This document shows, one piece after another, positions 30,094 to 43,171 of a stretch of 64,000 nucleotides of DNA (the first letter of the stretch is position 1; each line of letters starts with the position of its first letter). Both the position numbers and the translations under genes were made by a program. This stretch comes from Bryopsis sp. KO-2023 (lineage: Eukaryota > Chlorophyta > Ulvophyceae > Bryopsidales > Bryopsidaceae), in NCBI GenBank assembly GCA_030272585.1, contig BSYQ01000001.1, positions 2,170,001 to 2,234,000 of the forward strand, in the 5' to 3' direction. Under the pieces are notes generated by a model. It had not been told where the DNA came from, did no database searches, and saw nothing but the letters and a program-made list of their open reading frames with translations.

Positions 30094-33000
30094 CTAAACA
30101 TCATCATCTTCGTCAATGTCCTTGAAAAAACACTTCCGAATATCAAGCATGCGTTCCCGATGCCTGCCCCCGCTAAAACTCCGATCGAACGCTCGACAAA
30201 TCATCCCTCCACCTCTCTTCTTTGGCCAAAGGGAAGACGCCAGCAGTCTGAGCCATCGAACGCTGTCCACCGCGCTTTCGTTTTCCCCTTGCCAGGGAAC
30301 CTCCACAGTCTCACTCAAATCCATGCTGGTGGTGGCTGTTTTAGAGCCTCTTTCCCAGTGCGTCTCCCCCTCTTCATCCTCAGCCAACTGAACCACCAAT
30401 TGACTGCCGTTCACCGTTATCACACCCTCCTCCGTTTCCTCGAACGACGAAATCGAAAACGGATTGTCTTTGCTAGCCACCAGGCAGCCTTGTTGCATGA
30501 CACCTGCTCCAGTAACGCTCCCTTCTCCGACAATAGTCACCTCCTCCTCTTCATCGACAAGACGGCACACAGGGATTGAAGGGGGTTCAAACCCAGGTGG
30601 CCCAAGAAGCTCCATTGCCTCTTGCTGCTGAACCACTTCCACCGAATCGTACTCAGCAGCATCTAGCTTAAACAGGCAGGCCGCCTTTTCGTCAGATTCT
30701 GCTGGAATAGATATCGGTTCCAGCTCTGGGTCGCCACTTGCTTCAATAGCGGTGCTCCTCGTTCTGACACCGTCGCCCGATTGATCTTCCTCGACATGAC
30801 CTCCCTCACGTATACCTATTACCTCTACATCAACATTCGACTGTTGCTTTCCGGATGCCTCCGACTTGCAACGTCCGGTTCCACCTACTCCATACCCCAA
30901 ATCTTCTGAAGATTTTGGCATTTCTCCTTCGTGTGCTGTGGCTGGGGGGAAATCTTGCATCACCACTGACTTCTCTCCACACGACACCCTCCTATCTATA
31001 TTAGCTGAATCCACAGGACCACCACCTCCAAGACCTCCCCCACCGTTTTCCGCAACTTTACCACCATCCTCTTCCCCATTCATTGTATTATTGGATGAAG
31101 TTGCGTATTCGCTGGCACGATCCCTGGACAACCCCCCCAAGCTGGGTCTCCTCACTCTTCCCGTTTTCAGGCCTCTCGATGGTCTTTGCCCACGATAAAC
31201 CGTCCGAGTCACTCTCCGTTTTTTCCTCCTCATTGAATCAGGAGGGTCACCTTCCCCCCCTCGCTTTACCCTAGGGGACAAGTTGGCCTCCAGTTCCTCA
31301 GTATTTTGCGGCACCGATGAATTCCCATCGTCGCTCAGGGTCGAAGGCGGTGCTCTCACGGTTTGCCCTGTGACTCGGCCGGAACCCCTCCTTGGGGCCG
31401 GCCGCCGACCACGCACCCTGTTTCCATTTATAACTACGGGGCTTTCGGAGGCTCGCCTGGGAACGGGGGAAACCGTTCGCACAGCTTTCAGACTTGCATC
31501 GATCGCATCCATCGCAATTTGGCCTGGGAGTGCTCGCAACGAGGAACCCTTCCCGACTTGGTCGATTCCATTGGAAGTCGGCCCAGTCTGGGAACCATTA
31601 GCCAGCAAAGGGACGAAATCAGACACAGCGGTGCCTTTGTGATCGAAATAAATGCCTCCCTCGTTTGAAGCTCGGGGGCCTCTTTTCTTCCCGGCTGAAC
31701 CATCCCCGTTCGCCATATCGACGTCACCCGATCGACTGTAAACCGGAGTCCTCGCCGATGTCCCAGCAGCCGAACTCGCAGCATTTCCACAAGGCTCCTC
31801 CGTCGCGACAGAGGAATCTCCACTGCCCGTGGTCCCTCTGTTTCGAGCATCGACAAGCTTTTCTTTCCCCTCCCACTTTTTCGAAATCGAAACCATCGCT
31901 CTCAGCATTTCTGCGACGTACGGATAGGGGTCCGGGCGATCGCCTCTCCTGAGCGATGCTTTTCGACCCGAATCCCTTCGATTGTGTTCGACGAAGTCGA
32001 GGGCTTCTTCTATGCTCTTTCCTTGTTCCCCCAACTCTCGGACAATGTCAAACGGCTCGGAAGACATCTTTGCCGGCGAAATCCTTCGCCTGCTGGGTTC
32101 AATTGCCGGTGCACCATCGTGTGTTTCCATTCTCCCCAAAGCCTCCGTGAAAGCTTCCGGGTTTTCGTCCCTAATTCCCTCCAGCACCTCCGTTATCTTT
32201 TCGACATCTCCACCCAGTGCCGGAAAAATCGACAGCACTCCGTGAATTTCCCCCGAATGCAACATCCGTTTCGCAGCCTCCACCCAATGCCTGGGGGACC
32301 CCCTTCGGATTTGAACACACTCGAGCACTTTGACGTCAAAAGCCCGTTTCGCGTTCGATATTTCAAAACCCAAGTATTCCTGCCTGGAGTGATTGGTGCT
32401 GGCTTGGGGACCCCTCAAACCTAATATAACTCTGTCGTAAGCTTTCGAGGCATCGTGTGCGCAGTCAAACACCCCTATCTGGACGGCACCCCCCTTGAAT
32501 CTACATCTGGCAATGAATTTTCCGTTGCTGGTGGGGGTGACCCCTCTGTAACGTTCGTGAGTTTTGAATGCAGCAGGAGGGGGCGGGTGTTCCGTCTGTC
32601 TGGATAAGTCTGACTGCAGCGATTGGCGGGTGAAATGGCGGATTTTCCTCGAAGCCACCATTCGGCCATGCTTCTCGTTCAACAGCGATTCGGTTTCCTC
32701 TGCTTCCACTCTGCGATTTCAATTTTCGAAATATTCAGGATTCAACAAAACTTACATGATTTCGAAAATCAGAGTGTCAAAAACAAAGTTACTGCTGAAA
32801 TTCTCTGTTGCAGGGGGGAGGGGGAAACATTTGGAAACATTTTATCTATTACTATTCCACATTAACGTAAAAAAAAGTTTCAGAAATTGATAATTGCTCA
32901 ATTCTCACCTCACTCGTGAAGGTCGCTTGATTCTAATGTTTCTCCCCACTTCGTCCCCCGCCCTGGTCGCCGCATCCAACAACAAATCCAACCCTGAAAA

Positions 33001-34587
33001 CTCCCCACCACCTCGAGTGCTATCCTCTTCCATCAACCCACTGCTACTCCCCGGCACCCTCCGAGAAGACCCCTCCCCATCTCCACTCATTCTCATTTTT
33101 TTGGCAGCAGAACCCCCGGTAGACAACCCTTGCAAACTCTCCGCTGCGGTAATCACATCGGTGTCCATACCACCAGAGCACACGCTCCTGGCTGCCGAGG
33201 GAGGTCTAGACACTGACTTGGTCCCTATTTCCATCGATTTCATGACCGCCCTCCACAAAGGAGCCTCAACCGGGCTCTGGTGCTGTTGCTGCTGCAGCTG
33301 ATGATCAGCAATGTCACGGGAAGGGGGTTCACAGAGCTTCACTTTTTCCATGTCTGACGACGGACGGTCGATTATCCGAGTGGTGGTGTGCTTTGGGAAA
33401 GAGTCACGGGGGGCAGGGCGGGTGGTCTGTTGCTGGAGCTGATCTTGTGGAACCCTCACCAGCGCCACATTATCCATCGCTGAAAGCGACCTCGACCCGA
33501 TTTGATTAGCACCGCTAGGGCTGACCCTCCCATTTCCATCTACATGCATTTGCTCCCCAGTGTTGGCACCACGAGTGGGCACCTTCAAAACATCGGCTAT
33601 GCGCATCCCTTGGTTGTTTGTCAGTTGAGCCACGGTGTTGTTGTCTCCCTCCACCAGAGTGACCCCTCCCTTTTCATCCCGGAGAACATATACGTAGCCC
33701 TGGGTTGGTGCTTTCTGGTTGACCACAAATTGCAGCATATTCAGACCGAGCCCTTGCTGAGCTTGAGCCACCGCTTGCCTCTGCCCCCCCGACGTTACCA
33801 CCCTCACTGCCTCCCCCTGTTTAGCTTTGGGTTCCCCACCTCCACCGCCACCCCCCCCAACGACCCCAGTTTTGTGAACCACTTGCAACCCTCCCCCCCT
33901 TTGCAAAGCCGAAAGAGGAACCGGATATCGCTGGCCCTGGATGTGCCTTGTTGCCGGTTGCCCCTGCAACGTTTGTTGTTGCTGCTGTTTGTCTTTCTCG
34001 CCGTGGGATTGATGCTGGGGTTGCCCGATCAAGAACGAACCAGCCGGTGTTTTCACTTGTACATTGTTCTGATGGATTCTCTCCATGCGCCCCACCCTCC
34101 CCACCGATTTTTGTACTTGGGGGTGTCCCCCCCCTGGCCGGGATGAAGTAACCCCACCAGGCCTGGAAGGCAACACCATGTGCGACCCCAGTCTCCCCTG
34201 CCCGACTCCAAGTGGTGCTGTTGCCGAAAATACGAGCCCTTGCGAACTAATCCCTTGTTTAGGTTTGGGTTGCTCCTTGGCCAATGACGCCAGACCAGGG
34301 CTATTCTGTACAGTTCCGCGCGACTGGAGGAGCGCTGTGAGTTCTTCAACATTGGCAATCTGGCCCGCTCGACCTCCCAACGAAGCCCTTCGAACTTGGG
34401 AGAGATACGCAGCGGGCGCGGCCTGGGGACGTCGCAATGGCGCCTGGGGTGAAATAGTTTGGCGCGCGTCACCGAGGGATCTGCTCAGCGACTCCAAGGC
34501 ACTCGAGAAGTCGACTCCAGGTACGACACTCGGAACTCGTGGCGCAGACTGACCGAGACCATGCCCCGTTCGTTGTTGTCCATCCAT
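30094..34587 (-). CDS. Very large AP2-domain DNA-binding protein, two exons
   Basis: Exon 1 is 34587-32909 and exon 2 is 32710-30094. A GTGAGA donor and a CGCAG acceptor join them in phase, giving 1431 residues. Exon 1 is low-complexity: glutamine runs, a glycine run, and P, Q and S-rich stretches, as in activation domains. Exon 2 starts with one AP2/ERF domain at about residues 612-672 (RYRGVTPTSNGKFIARCRF, then GVFDCAHDASKAYD). It continues as a mostly disordered, acidic and S/R-rich tail with basic patches (RRKKRRVTRTVYRGQR). AP2 domains bind GC-rich DNA in plants, algae and apicomplexans, so this is a likely nuclear transcription regulator. A single AP2 domain in such a long chain is atypical. 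The start ATG is the first in frame. Confidence 0.86.
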
Positions 34588-37437
34588 TCAACTGCGAATA
34601 GGGAGGGAAAAAAAACAAAGGATACATAAACCCCCTTTTGTAACAAAAAAAGTCAAGAAGTGAAAAAAAAAGAAACAACGGTTAAAAAGGAAGCTCTTTA
34701 TCGTTCGCTTTCGGCGTTGCGCGATGCTGTCGTCGCGTAGCGCGTTTCAATCTGAGTCATAACCAGGGCGGCGTGACGAAATTCCTTCGTAAAACCAACA
34801 CTCGAGAAAATAAAAATGACCCCCTGGTGCCCTGAGAGGACATCTACTACTTAAGTCCAAAACGCTGTCGCGCGCCACCTCAACCGCGGGAAACCCCAGA
34901 ACGCCGCTGAGGATAGGCGAAGGATCTCGCATCAAAACAAAGTTAAAACCTAGCTTTGACATTCTCGTTCCTAAGCAGCAGCGGAACCAAACACACGACA
35001 TGAAAAAGAACGCAATCCCTCGAGCCTCCAAGGTCCTTTTATTGTACATACATAAGCCCCCCCAAAAGCAACCCCTTTCAAACAGCCGAAAGCCTCGCCC
35101 GACTAAGTGTAACCGGTTGCTATCACAGTAACCCGTTAACAACTCCAGCACAAAACGTTGTACCAAAAAGAGCAGAAAGGAGGAGGTTTCAGAACGCTGT
35201 ACAGTTGCGTCAAATACCTTACCTGCTATCGGGCTTCCCCTCGCTTCTGACGTCCTCTCAATATCAACAAAAGTTTCCGCGAACAAACAAAGCCCAAGCT
35301 TCACCACTGTTCGACGTGCTGGGCAGCGTTGGATGGGAAAATGGAGCGGTCGAGCCACTGACCGCAAAAAAGACGAATGACACAGTAACGAAGATCGGCT
35401 CAATACTGCAACTATCGGTACATTGGCGGGGTTGGAATCGGCGGTTGGGTCGTTCCTTTGCGAGGCCACGTGACAGCTTTGCCACACACCAACGGAGTAT
35501 TAGATGGTTGAGCTGAGTCATGAACGGTTCTACTGTGACCCGGTCCCATCATGAGCTCTTTTGTGGCTGCTGGTTCGCCACGTGGCGGTGTCGCCTCCAA
35601 TCGGAACGTGCCGAACTTAGAAGGATATGTACAGCACAGAGGGCAGGCCTTTTGTCATGGCGTTGGGGTGTTGCAAGGAAGCACCGCGCACCATTTGTTC
35701 GCTTTGCAAGAGCGTTCGGCTTTTCGGAATTGACTGTCGACTTTGATGGGCCAGGAATAAGGCGTTCGTTCTTTCGATCTCAGTGGTCCCCGCCGATTCC
35801 AGGGAGCCTTGAGTGGAAAAACGCAGAAAAGATGGCTATGACGATACACCAAGGATTGCTGCGGCGAGCAATGTGGTCTTTCGCTGATCATGAACACTTA
35901 TTGATGTTGTGCACTGCATCCTCTTGGGAGGATTCTCCTTTTGCGCATTTGCTTTCCAATCGCACAGAAACTTGAACTTCGTACCAATACAGAAACAAAT
36001 TCTGCTGGAGGCGGAAGATGGCTCGACTGTAGCGCGCTAAGAGATAAGGGTCATACATGGTTGATTGGGTGCACAGACAGAAGAAACAGAGGGGTGTGGA
36101 GCATAGAATTGTTCTTCTGAGAATTTTGAGATGGAGGGCCAATTGGACTGATTGCAATCGGAGGGACCTCTTTTCCGGAAAAGAAAAGATCTCAGAGACG
36201 AAGCCCTCCATCCAGCAGTTTCGATTGCGCGCCTCTACAATTCTTGTGACCACACACTGAACTATTGGTTTGGTGGATGATAGGGGGGGTGTCCGAGGGT
36301 GGTGTTTGCCCTAACGTTGTGCGACAGGCAATTGGATCCGGCGTGGGTTAGAGAAAGCGGTCAGCGTCCCGTTGGGAAACGCTATCGAAAGTAACGAATA
36401 GTGCAACAATCACTAACCTGACTCCGAACACTGCGAACACACGTGCTTGGAAGACCAAAGCAAGGGAACGTTTTGAGAGGGCCTGTTTACACATGTCCGT
36501 ATGTATTCCAATCACTCAATATTATCGACTTATTGAAGTCACCATCCGAAAGAACAACAGAAAAAACATGAAAACAAATAAAAATACCCTCTTTCAAATG
36601 GTACAGTGTTCGCCATGCACCCCAGAAAAGGATGACTCACACCCTTTGTCGGACACGCCACCAGTGATCGCGGAAAGAATGGGGCAAACGCAACAGAGAT
36701 AGCTAAAACTGTTTTCATGCCTGCTCTAGCACTGTTGAAGCTGAAACATTTGAAGAGGTATCGCTGATCGAGACAAAGAAAGATCGTCCCCTTCACTGTA
36801 CGGCAACGTGCACGTGTTTGTCTAAAAAAAGGGCACAAGTGTTTTACGGGAGATGAATCTGAGTGCACTTCAAACTAAAATGAACAAAGGTCATTACAGT
36901 TGCTGCTGGGCACTGGACAAATGGAAAGCAAGAATCCTTCAAATTCATGTTCTCGTCTCCTTTGATCAAGTAATGGTATGTAACGATACATAATGATTGA
37001 CTAAGGAATATAAGCAATGGTGACCATTATGGCATGCATGCATGCCCTAAAGACAAAGCTTTTCTTTCCTTTGCAACACACAAAACTGAAAACAAAAGAT
37101 GGACTATTCACACAAACCCTGAAATTCCCAGAGCACTTCACAAGTGTTTTTCCAACTTGCAACGAACGGGGACCCCACCATACACATACAAATGCAAAAC
37201 CACCCAAATAACATAAGCAACGAACTAGAAATCAAAAACAAAGATACAAATATAAAAAGCAAGGGGAGTAAAAACAAGGCCCCCATTCGTTTTTCGAAAA
37301 CCTAAACCAACTCCGCACAAATGTAGATCTCAGCTTTTTCACAGCATTCCTTGGTTGGATGAGGACTTTGCCTGCGAATGCACCTACGCAATGATAGTGG
37401 AAGATTTTGCCGCCTCCTTTATGTGTCTGACCAGAAC
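34588..37437. other. Intergenic, no supported gene
   Basis: Upstream flank of the AP2 gene and downstream flank of the COQ11-like gene. A 246-codon frame at 34747-35487 (-) and a 151-codon frame at 35520-35975 (+) are open. Both have odd composition (many C, F, W), no recognisable domain and no splice support, so I do not call them. Part of 34.6-35.5 kb may be 5' leader of the AP2 transcript. Confidence 0.4.
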
Positions 37438-39604
37438 TTAGGAGTATTTTGCAATTGCCCAAACATCCATTTCCCCTCCAGGAACAGTCTCGTCCGTGGC
37501 CGCTGCCACTGCCGCCTGAAGGGGAAAAACACACACACACGCAAATCTCAACAAAAGCACACTGACAAATAAAAACCAAAGAAAAAGGTTCAGTCACAGA
37601 GGTGGGTATATTTCTCAGCGAAACAAAAAAAGCAAAAATCACTGCACCCCAGTGAAAAATAATTGCAAACTTTGCAAGGCACTGAAAATCTGCTCAGTGC
37701 AAGACAACCCTTTTCCTTGCTTTTCCCCAGAACTCTTTCCCCCACAAAAGAGAGACACAGAAAATAACGAAGGCCATCAGTTCCAAATTTTTTTATTATT
37801 TTTTCTTCTCGATTTCCCCTCGATGTGTAATTATTCTTTCACAGCGAATCTATTTTGCCTGGCCTTTTTTTTTTCCCTCTGCTAGCACACGTACTTTTCC
37901 AACGGCTTCAGCGCTCACGGGGGGCACCAGGGCTGCTCCCAGAAAGGGAATTCCTGACAGTTGCTTGTTGGGAAGGAGATTCAGGACCGTTTCCAAGGGG
38001 CCGAAAACTGAGCCCAAAGGCAACCCAACGTTGTTCACGTATCGCGTCCCATGAATGAGCCCCGGCCTCAGAAAAACACCACTGTTCCCAAAATACTTAT
38101 AAATGGTGGCTTCTGCTGCCTTCTTCCCCTTGAAATATCCAATTCCACTGGTCCCTAAAATGCACAACACCGATCCAAAACTACTCCACACACACGATGA
38201 CTAAAAATAGAAAATCAAGCATTGAATAAAAACACCCGATGGCACAAGGGGGAAATAGAAGCGACACGATCAGTTGAAAGGTGCCTTTCAATGCTTTTTT
38301 TTTTTTTGCAAAGAATAAAACGAAGGGTGGCTGAGAGTGACTGACTGGGGCGGGAAAAGGCAAGGTGGTGAGCTCCTAACCTGGTAAATTGTACTCGTGC
38401 ACTGATATGAATGCAAATCTGGGCACCCCCACAGCGGCGGCCGTCTCGGCCACCCTGATGTTCGTTTCCCCGCAAATCTTGTACATGGCTTCGTTCGATC
38501 CAAAGCCACCGACGCAACTCACGACCCCCACAGCCTCCTTCAGAGTTTCGGTGTATGTTGAGGGCTCCAGACAATCTCCCTCCACCCATTCAACTTGGTC
38601 GCCCCAGCTCGATTTCAGCCAGCTGGGCCGTCCTAACACACCACGAAAAAATAAGTGGAAAAATAAGTATACATGTATTCAATCCTCAGTCATTTCTGTA
38701 ATGCAGACATGCCCACGCAAACCTTCCGTTTTAAATGTCGTGCCTATTTATTCAACCTCCTTTTGGTTTTCTTTCGGGAAATAACCCACCGGATCGATTG
38801 ACACTGACGACAGCGAGGCCTTTGTTGACCCCTGCCTCGCACACCCTGCTTCCAACGAAACCATTTCCACCAAACACCACCAGCTTTTTCATCTTTGGAG
38901 GGGCCTCCACTTCTACATCGACTGTTTCTGGGGCCCCTGATGTAGGGTCACTCGCTGAAGAGGCCATCGTTCTACTGCTCCTCTGCCAAGCAAATCTTGA
39001 GGTGTTCTTTTGGCCAGCCAAACGGTGCCTTCTCGGTCTGAGCAAGGAAATATCCAGGTTCAATAACTGCTTTAATATTGCAAAGCAATGGAATCTTTTT
39101 TTTTTTTTTTTGGTTTCGATAAAATGAATGTTGCTAGGAGAATTAAGCTGTGCTCTCTGAACCATGGCATTTGTTCAGCATCTGTGCGGTATACAACAGA
39201 GACCTCGTTTCTTTTCTTGACAAATAATCAAGAATTGGACAGATGGCATGTACATGAATATTTGGCTCGCTGTTGTTCATTGTATGATTTCCTGCCTTTT
39301 GAATTTCTGGATTAATTTCTCGAACCCCTGTGATCATGTTTCAATCAGCACTGCCACTGCCACTGTGGCTGTGCTCCCCTGGGGTTTTCCCGCATGCGGA
39401 GGCATCATTCACACTCCGACGCTCAACGCGAATTCGCATGTCTGTTTCCCTTTCCTTCACGCACCCACCAAATCAAGAATTCGATAATACTTACGTTGCG
39501 GTTCCGACTCTGCAATCGTTTCGAAACGACGTCGCCAGACTCCTGGAAGACCTCCCAGTGCAAGGGGCGCCAGCGGACAGAGCTCTGCAAAAATGCTGCA
39601 GCAT
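37438..39604 (-). CDS. COQ11: COQ11-like atypical short-chain dehydrogenase, mitochondrial, five exons
   Basis: Exons 39604-39495, 39037-38790, 38632-38381, 38154-37895 and 37515-37438 join in phase (315 residues). The N-terminus (MLQHFCRALSAGAPCTGRSS, then more R and S) is a textbook mitochondrial presequence. After it comes the dinucleotide-binding motif KKLVVFGGNGFVGSRV. The family landmarks VSCVGGFGSNEAMYKI, FAFISVHEYNLPG, GYFKGKKAAE and FLRPGLIHGTRY follow, with the VPPVSAEAVGK and DVWAIAKYS ending. These match yeast Coq11 and its plant relatives, which associate with the coenzyme Q synthesis complex. The catalytic Tyr-x-x-x-Lys of active SDRs is replaced by a GYFKGKK-type sequence. The last exon has only 26 codons and was found from its acceptor and the family ending. 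Confidence 0.86.
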
Positions 39605-40278
39605 GATCCGTTCTCGGCTATCTTTTCCGGTTTGTGCCTGAATCTATTGAAATGCGGGACGGGGTGGGGTGGGGGGCGATGGAATCCTATCACATCGCTC
39701 ATACAGATGCACCGTTGTTATACACTGGGAAAGCGTCATGCAGTGGATCAGTTCGAGTCATGCAGATCAGCTCGTTCCCAAAACCCCTTCATTAATTTTG
39801 ACATTCAAGCGTCTCGACCGGCTGGATGTCGAATTCTTTCTATTGCAAGGGTGTATTCTCTTTGACCTGATCTGTAGAAGGAAGGAACAAACTTGGGTGA
39901 AGCTGGGTATGTGCATTTTGATTATCGTAACTTCCTGATTGATGCTTGGGTTCTTCATGCAATATTTCTTTCTGTGAATGGGCACAATGTGCAATCCAAA
40001 TGCTCCCTTGGAAAACACCCAAAACTCAAAAGGGAAAATCTCCACCCATCTTCGCCTGATATCTTTCCTTCTAGGCAAAAACAAACAGATACGATTCGAT
40101 CCATTCGCAGCAAAGCACTGTTCGTTTTCGGTCATTGGCTGATGAATAAATCCTAAAACTACAGCAACCCCCCCCCACACACACAGCTCTCCTTTGCCCG
40201 ATATCTCCAAAAAAAAAATTGAAAGAAACCCATTGCTTCCTCAGCAGGTTTTCTTTCTTGTTCATCTAGTCCAGTGTT
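38968..40278. other. COQ11-like 5' intron/exon region and spacer to ATP23
   Basis: Apart from the first exon of the COQ11-like gene (39604-39495), I see no gene between 39037 and 40278. A 103-codon plus-strand frame at 39330-39641 is the antisense shadow of that exon. Confidence 0.5.
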
Positions 40279-41576
40279 TCAAGGTATTCTATCGAAGGGG
40301 GCAGTGTCCTTGAAACATTTTTCGAACACACTGTCGACGGCAGCCTTCGCTGTGATTTCGCTGCAAGAGGGGTTCATTCTGACGGACAGCTCGGCACGCC
40401 TCTTGACACAGTTTTGAAATTGACCTTTCAGTTTCCAGTTGCCTCTGAAAAACTCTTGCCAAAGGTCACAGTCACCGCTCAGCGTGGCAGCACGAATCTG
40501 CAACAGTAAAAATAAATAAATAAAATAAAAATCAACGGGAATTAAATGCATAAACTTTTTGTTTCTGTGTGAATTGCTGTGTGTGTATCTAGAAATACAT
40601 GTTTTCACATCAGCACCATTTCCAGCACAGAAACGCATGTTTCCTCATTCTTTCGAAAAAAAAGTATTGATATGGAAGGAAAGCAGGTTCTAAAATCATT
40701 CTATTAGAAAAAAAAGATTAAAAAAACATCCAAAGTGTGGTTAATCCATTCCTTCTTGGTTTTGTTGTTTTGACTTTGGATGACCTCATGTCTTCCCATC
40801 ATTACAGCAGTCAGTTTCACAAGTTTCCTGGTGCGACTGGAATGAAATATACGAAAACCCCTGGCTGAAATGAAACAATTGTTTTAGGAAGAGGGGTGCG
40901 TTGGAGCATTTTTGGATCGACTCACTTCGCTGCATGCGTGGTGCTCGCAGTTACTCCAATCGATATTGGCTCGGCAATGATCGTATGCATGCACCAATTC
41001 ATGGACCAAACATCTATCGATTTCGCCTTGTTCGGTCAGGTGATTGTGGCATATTGTGATCTGCCACACAACCAATACCACCATTCAATAACTACAAAAT
41101 GCCATCTTTCAGAAACACATTCTGATTCCATCAAATCAGAAAAAAATAACATAAATTATGTCCTGTTAAATGCATTCCAAATTGCTTCACACGGGCACAC
41201 TCCCATAGATTTATTTTGAAACGCCAAGCAAAACGCTGACAGACTTTTGAACGGTTGGCTTGTAGTTAGGAGGAACCCACCCCTCGTCCAGGGACGAAGC
41301 CTCCCCCGACCTCCACGCCACACTCCTCCGCCACGAAAAAACTCCGAGGGATTTCGCAACCTGCCTACCGCAAAGAATCATAACCAAGTTGCCTGTGTTC
41401 GATATCGCCACAACTCCAACGAGCACCAAATCTCCTCTCAAATATTCGGAGAACGAACAGGTTGGACGCACCTTGTCGAGCTTATCTATCATGAACTTCA
41501 CGAATATATTCCGTTGCAAGGATCTATCTATTTTCCCTTCGCATTCCCTCCTCTCGACATGCTTCTCTTCGGTCAT
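40279..41576 (-). CDS. ATP23: ATP23 mitochondrial metalloprotease, four exons
   Basis: Atp23 sits on the intermembrane-space side of the inner membrane, processes ATP synthase subunit 6 in fungi and assists Fo assembly. Exons 41576-41472, 41364-41281, 41060-40926 and 40497-40279 are all phase 0 and give 180 residues. The zinc-protease motif HEXXH is at residues 83-87 (HELVHAYDHCR). The family's cysteine pattern follows: C in KAGCE, CGVEVGGGFVPG, ICHNHL, WSNCEHHACSE, LSGDCDLW, NCVKRR, NPSCSE and EKCFKDTAPFDRIP. Conservation runs to the last residue. The start could instead be the in-frame ATG at 41651, adding 25 residues. Neither start gives a classical presequence, as expected for this family. 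Confidence 0.93.
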
Positions 41577-41804
41577 ATTGCGCGCGCGCGTTCGACACCA
41601 GACGAAAAACGGACCGTGACACATATTCCCCAATTGGACAGACGTAGTCACGGATGAATCGATGATGAGTCACTCATCACTCACATGACTGTCTAGAGTC
41701 ACTCTTTTCTGGCACGCGGCGCCAGCATGTTTTTGTGAACAGGCGAATTTCCTTTCGAAGCAAGGAAAGTATTGAACCCCTGAAGAAGAATACGCATTTT
41801 TAAA

Positions 41805-42356
41805 ATGGTGTCGCTGGAAAGTTGCGCCTCCCTTGTCGTCGCGGTGTGTTGTTTGTTTCTGGTGTCAGTAGACGCTAAGACGATAGTCGTCGGTGGGAAA
41901 GAAAAATGGACGATTCCTAGGACCAGGTTCAGGAATATTAGTGCAAGAGTAGGGGACGTTCTGCGTTTTGAATACGATGGCGTTCACACCGTCGTTCAAA
42001 CGAAAGGCCCCGGGTGCGATTTTGAAGGGAAGAAAGACCTCGCGGGGGTTGGAGATTCCCCTCTCGATCTGACCTTGAAAAAGCCTGGAAGACTCTACTT
42101 TGCCTGTGATATTCCATCACATTGCCCGGCAGGAATGAGCGTAACTGTAACTGTAAGGGACGCCAAAAAGAAACGCCGTAGTCCAGCGCGGAGGAGAAGC
42201 AAGCCCAAGCCAGCGGCCAAAAAAAGCGATCGCAACAAGGGAAAGAAAACTTCAAAGACGCAATCGTCGAAGAAAGTGAATAAGTCTGGGAAAGGGGGGA
42301 CAGCAACGGTAGAGCTCGGAGGAAAAGCTGAAGCGAGTGCTGGGGGCGGAAAGTAG
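41805..42356 (+). CDS. Secreted phytocyanin-like blue copper protein with lysine-rich tail
   Basis: A single-exon gene of 183 residues. An N-terminal signal peptide (LVVAVCCLFLVSVDA) is followed by a cupredoxin domain, residues about 25-118. The type I copper ligands are complete: H61 (GVHTVV), C101 (YFACDIPSHC), H106 and M111 (CPAGMSVTV). C71 and C107 can form the phytocyanin disulfide. The methionine axial ligand is like uclacyanins and plantacyanins rather than stellacyanins. The last 65 residues are a very basic, low-complexity tail (KKKRRSPARRRSKPKPAAKK and further), quite unlike the GPI-signal tails of plant phytocyanins. It probably binds an anionic wall polymer or nucleic acid (inference). 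Electron-transfer partner unknown. Confidence 0.88.
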   Translation: MVSLESCASLVVAVCCLFLVSVDAKTIVVGGKEKWTIPRTRFRNISARVGDVLRFEYDGVHTVVQTKGPGCDFEGKKDLAGVGDSPLDLTLKKPGRLYFACDIPSHCPAGMSVTVTVRDAKKKRRSPARRRSKPKPAAKKSDRNKGKKTSKTQSSKKVNKSGKGGTATVELGGKAEASAGGGK

Positions 42357-43171
42357 CTGCAGAGAATAATTACATTCATAGCCTGATTGTTACAGGATGT
42401 TCTCTGTCCTCTGGACAGAAAAACTAGCATGGTTGGGAAAAGATAATTGAGAAAACTGGAGTGCTGATCCCAAGAGGGATGAGGCACATGTTTGAATGGC
42501 TACTTATTCCTCCAAGAGGTTGACATGGCAATGCAGGTGGGCGCCATGTCGGGACCGATGAGGAGAGCTGGGTAAGGAGGAGGGGAAGCAAATCACAGAC
42601 AGGGATTTCTAAACTAGGGAAATGGCACAGCCGCTCTATCTCGCCTCTCTCTTCCGTTTTTGGAATTCAAAGACTTTTTTTTTCGATGCTCCAGTTGTGG
42701 ACATTTGTGAACTGATGTCTGTATTGGATAATTTTGATGATAGGGGTAGGAAGTGGGCTCCCTGAAATTGGGACTCCTGGGACAAACAGTGTAGTCAGAG
42801 CTGTAAAATGCATGTTGGAATAATCAGGTCCTACCAGGGAATGCATGCTCTTGGACAGTACAATAGAATCCATCCTTTATAGTGGAGAAAATATTGATGT
42901 GGCAACGTTGCACACATAAAGTTTGCATACAGGCGGATTCGCGTGGGGCGAGGACACCTAAAATTCTTCCCAAGAGGAGACTATTAGGAATCGAGGAGAA
43001 CGTCAAGGTCAATCGTGGCCCCCCACATTCCATCAGAATGCAGCGATAGTGATCTGCTCGAGACTGTCTCGCCTACGCTTCACGCATGCTCAGGGGACAA
43101 GGCCAGTGAAATCGTAAGAAGACAGGCCTGCGAAGAAGAAAACCCGCAACCGTTTTTGCATATTCCACGGA
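42357..43171. other. Spacer between cupredoxin and ABC1 kinase
   Basis: About 815 bp without a supported gene. The region just before 43172 is open in another frame (43015-43206) and might hold an unrecognised 5' exon of the kinase gene. Confidence 0.4.

Noticed and set aside
34747..35487. 246-codon minus-strand frame upstream of the AP2 gene
   Set aside because: Odd C/F/W-rich composition, no domain. Could be 5' leader.
35520..35975. 151-codon plus-strand frame
   Set aside because: No domain, no splice support, composition unlike neighbouring genes.
39330..39641. 103-codon plus-strand frame
   Set aside because: Antisense shadow of the first COQ11-like exon, which has a better donor and a mitochondrial presequence.
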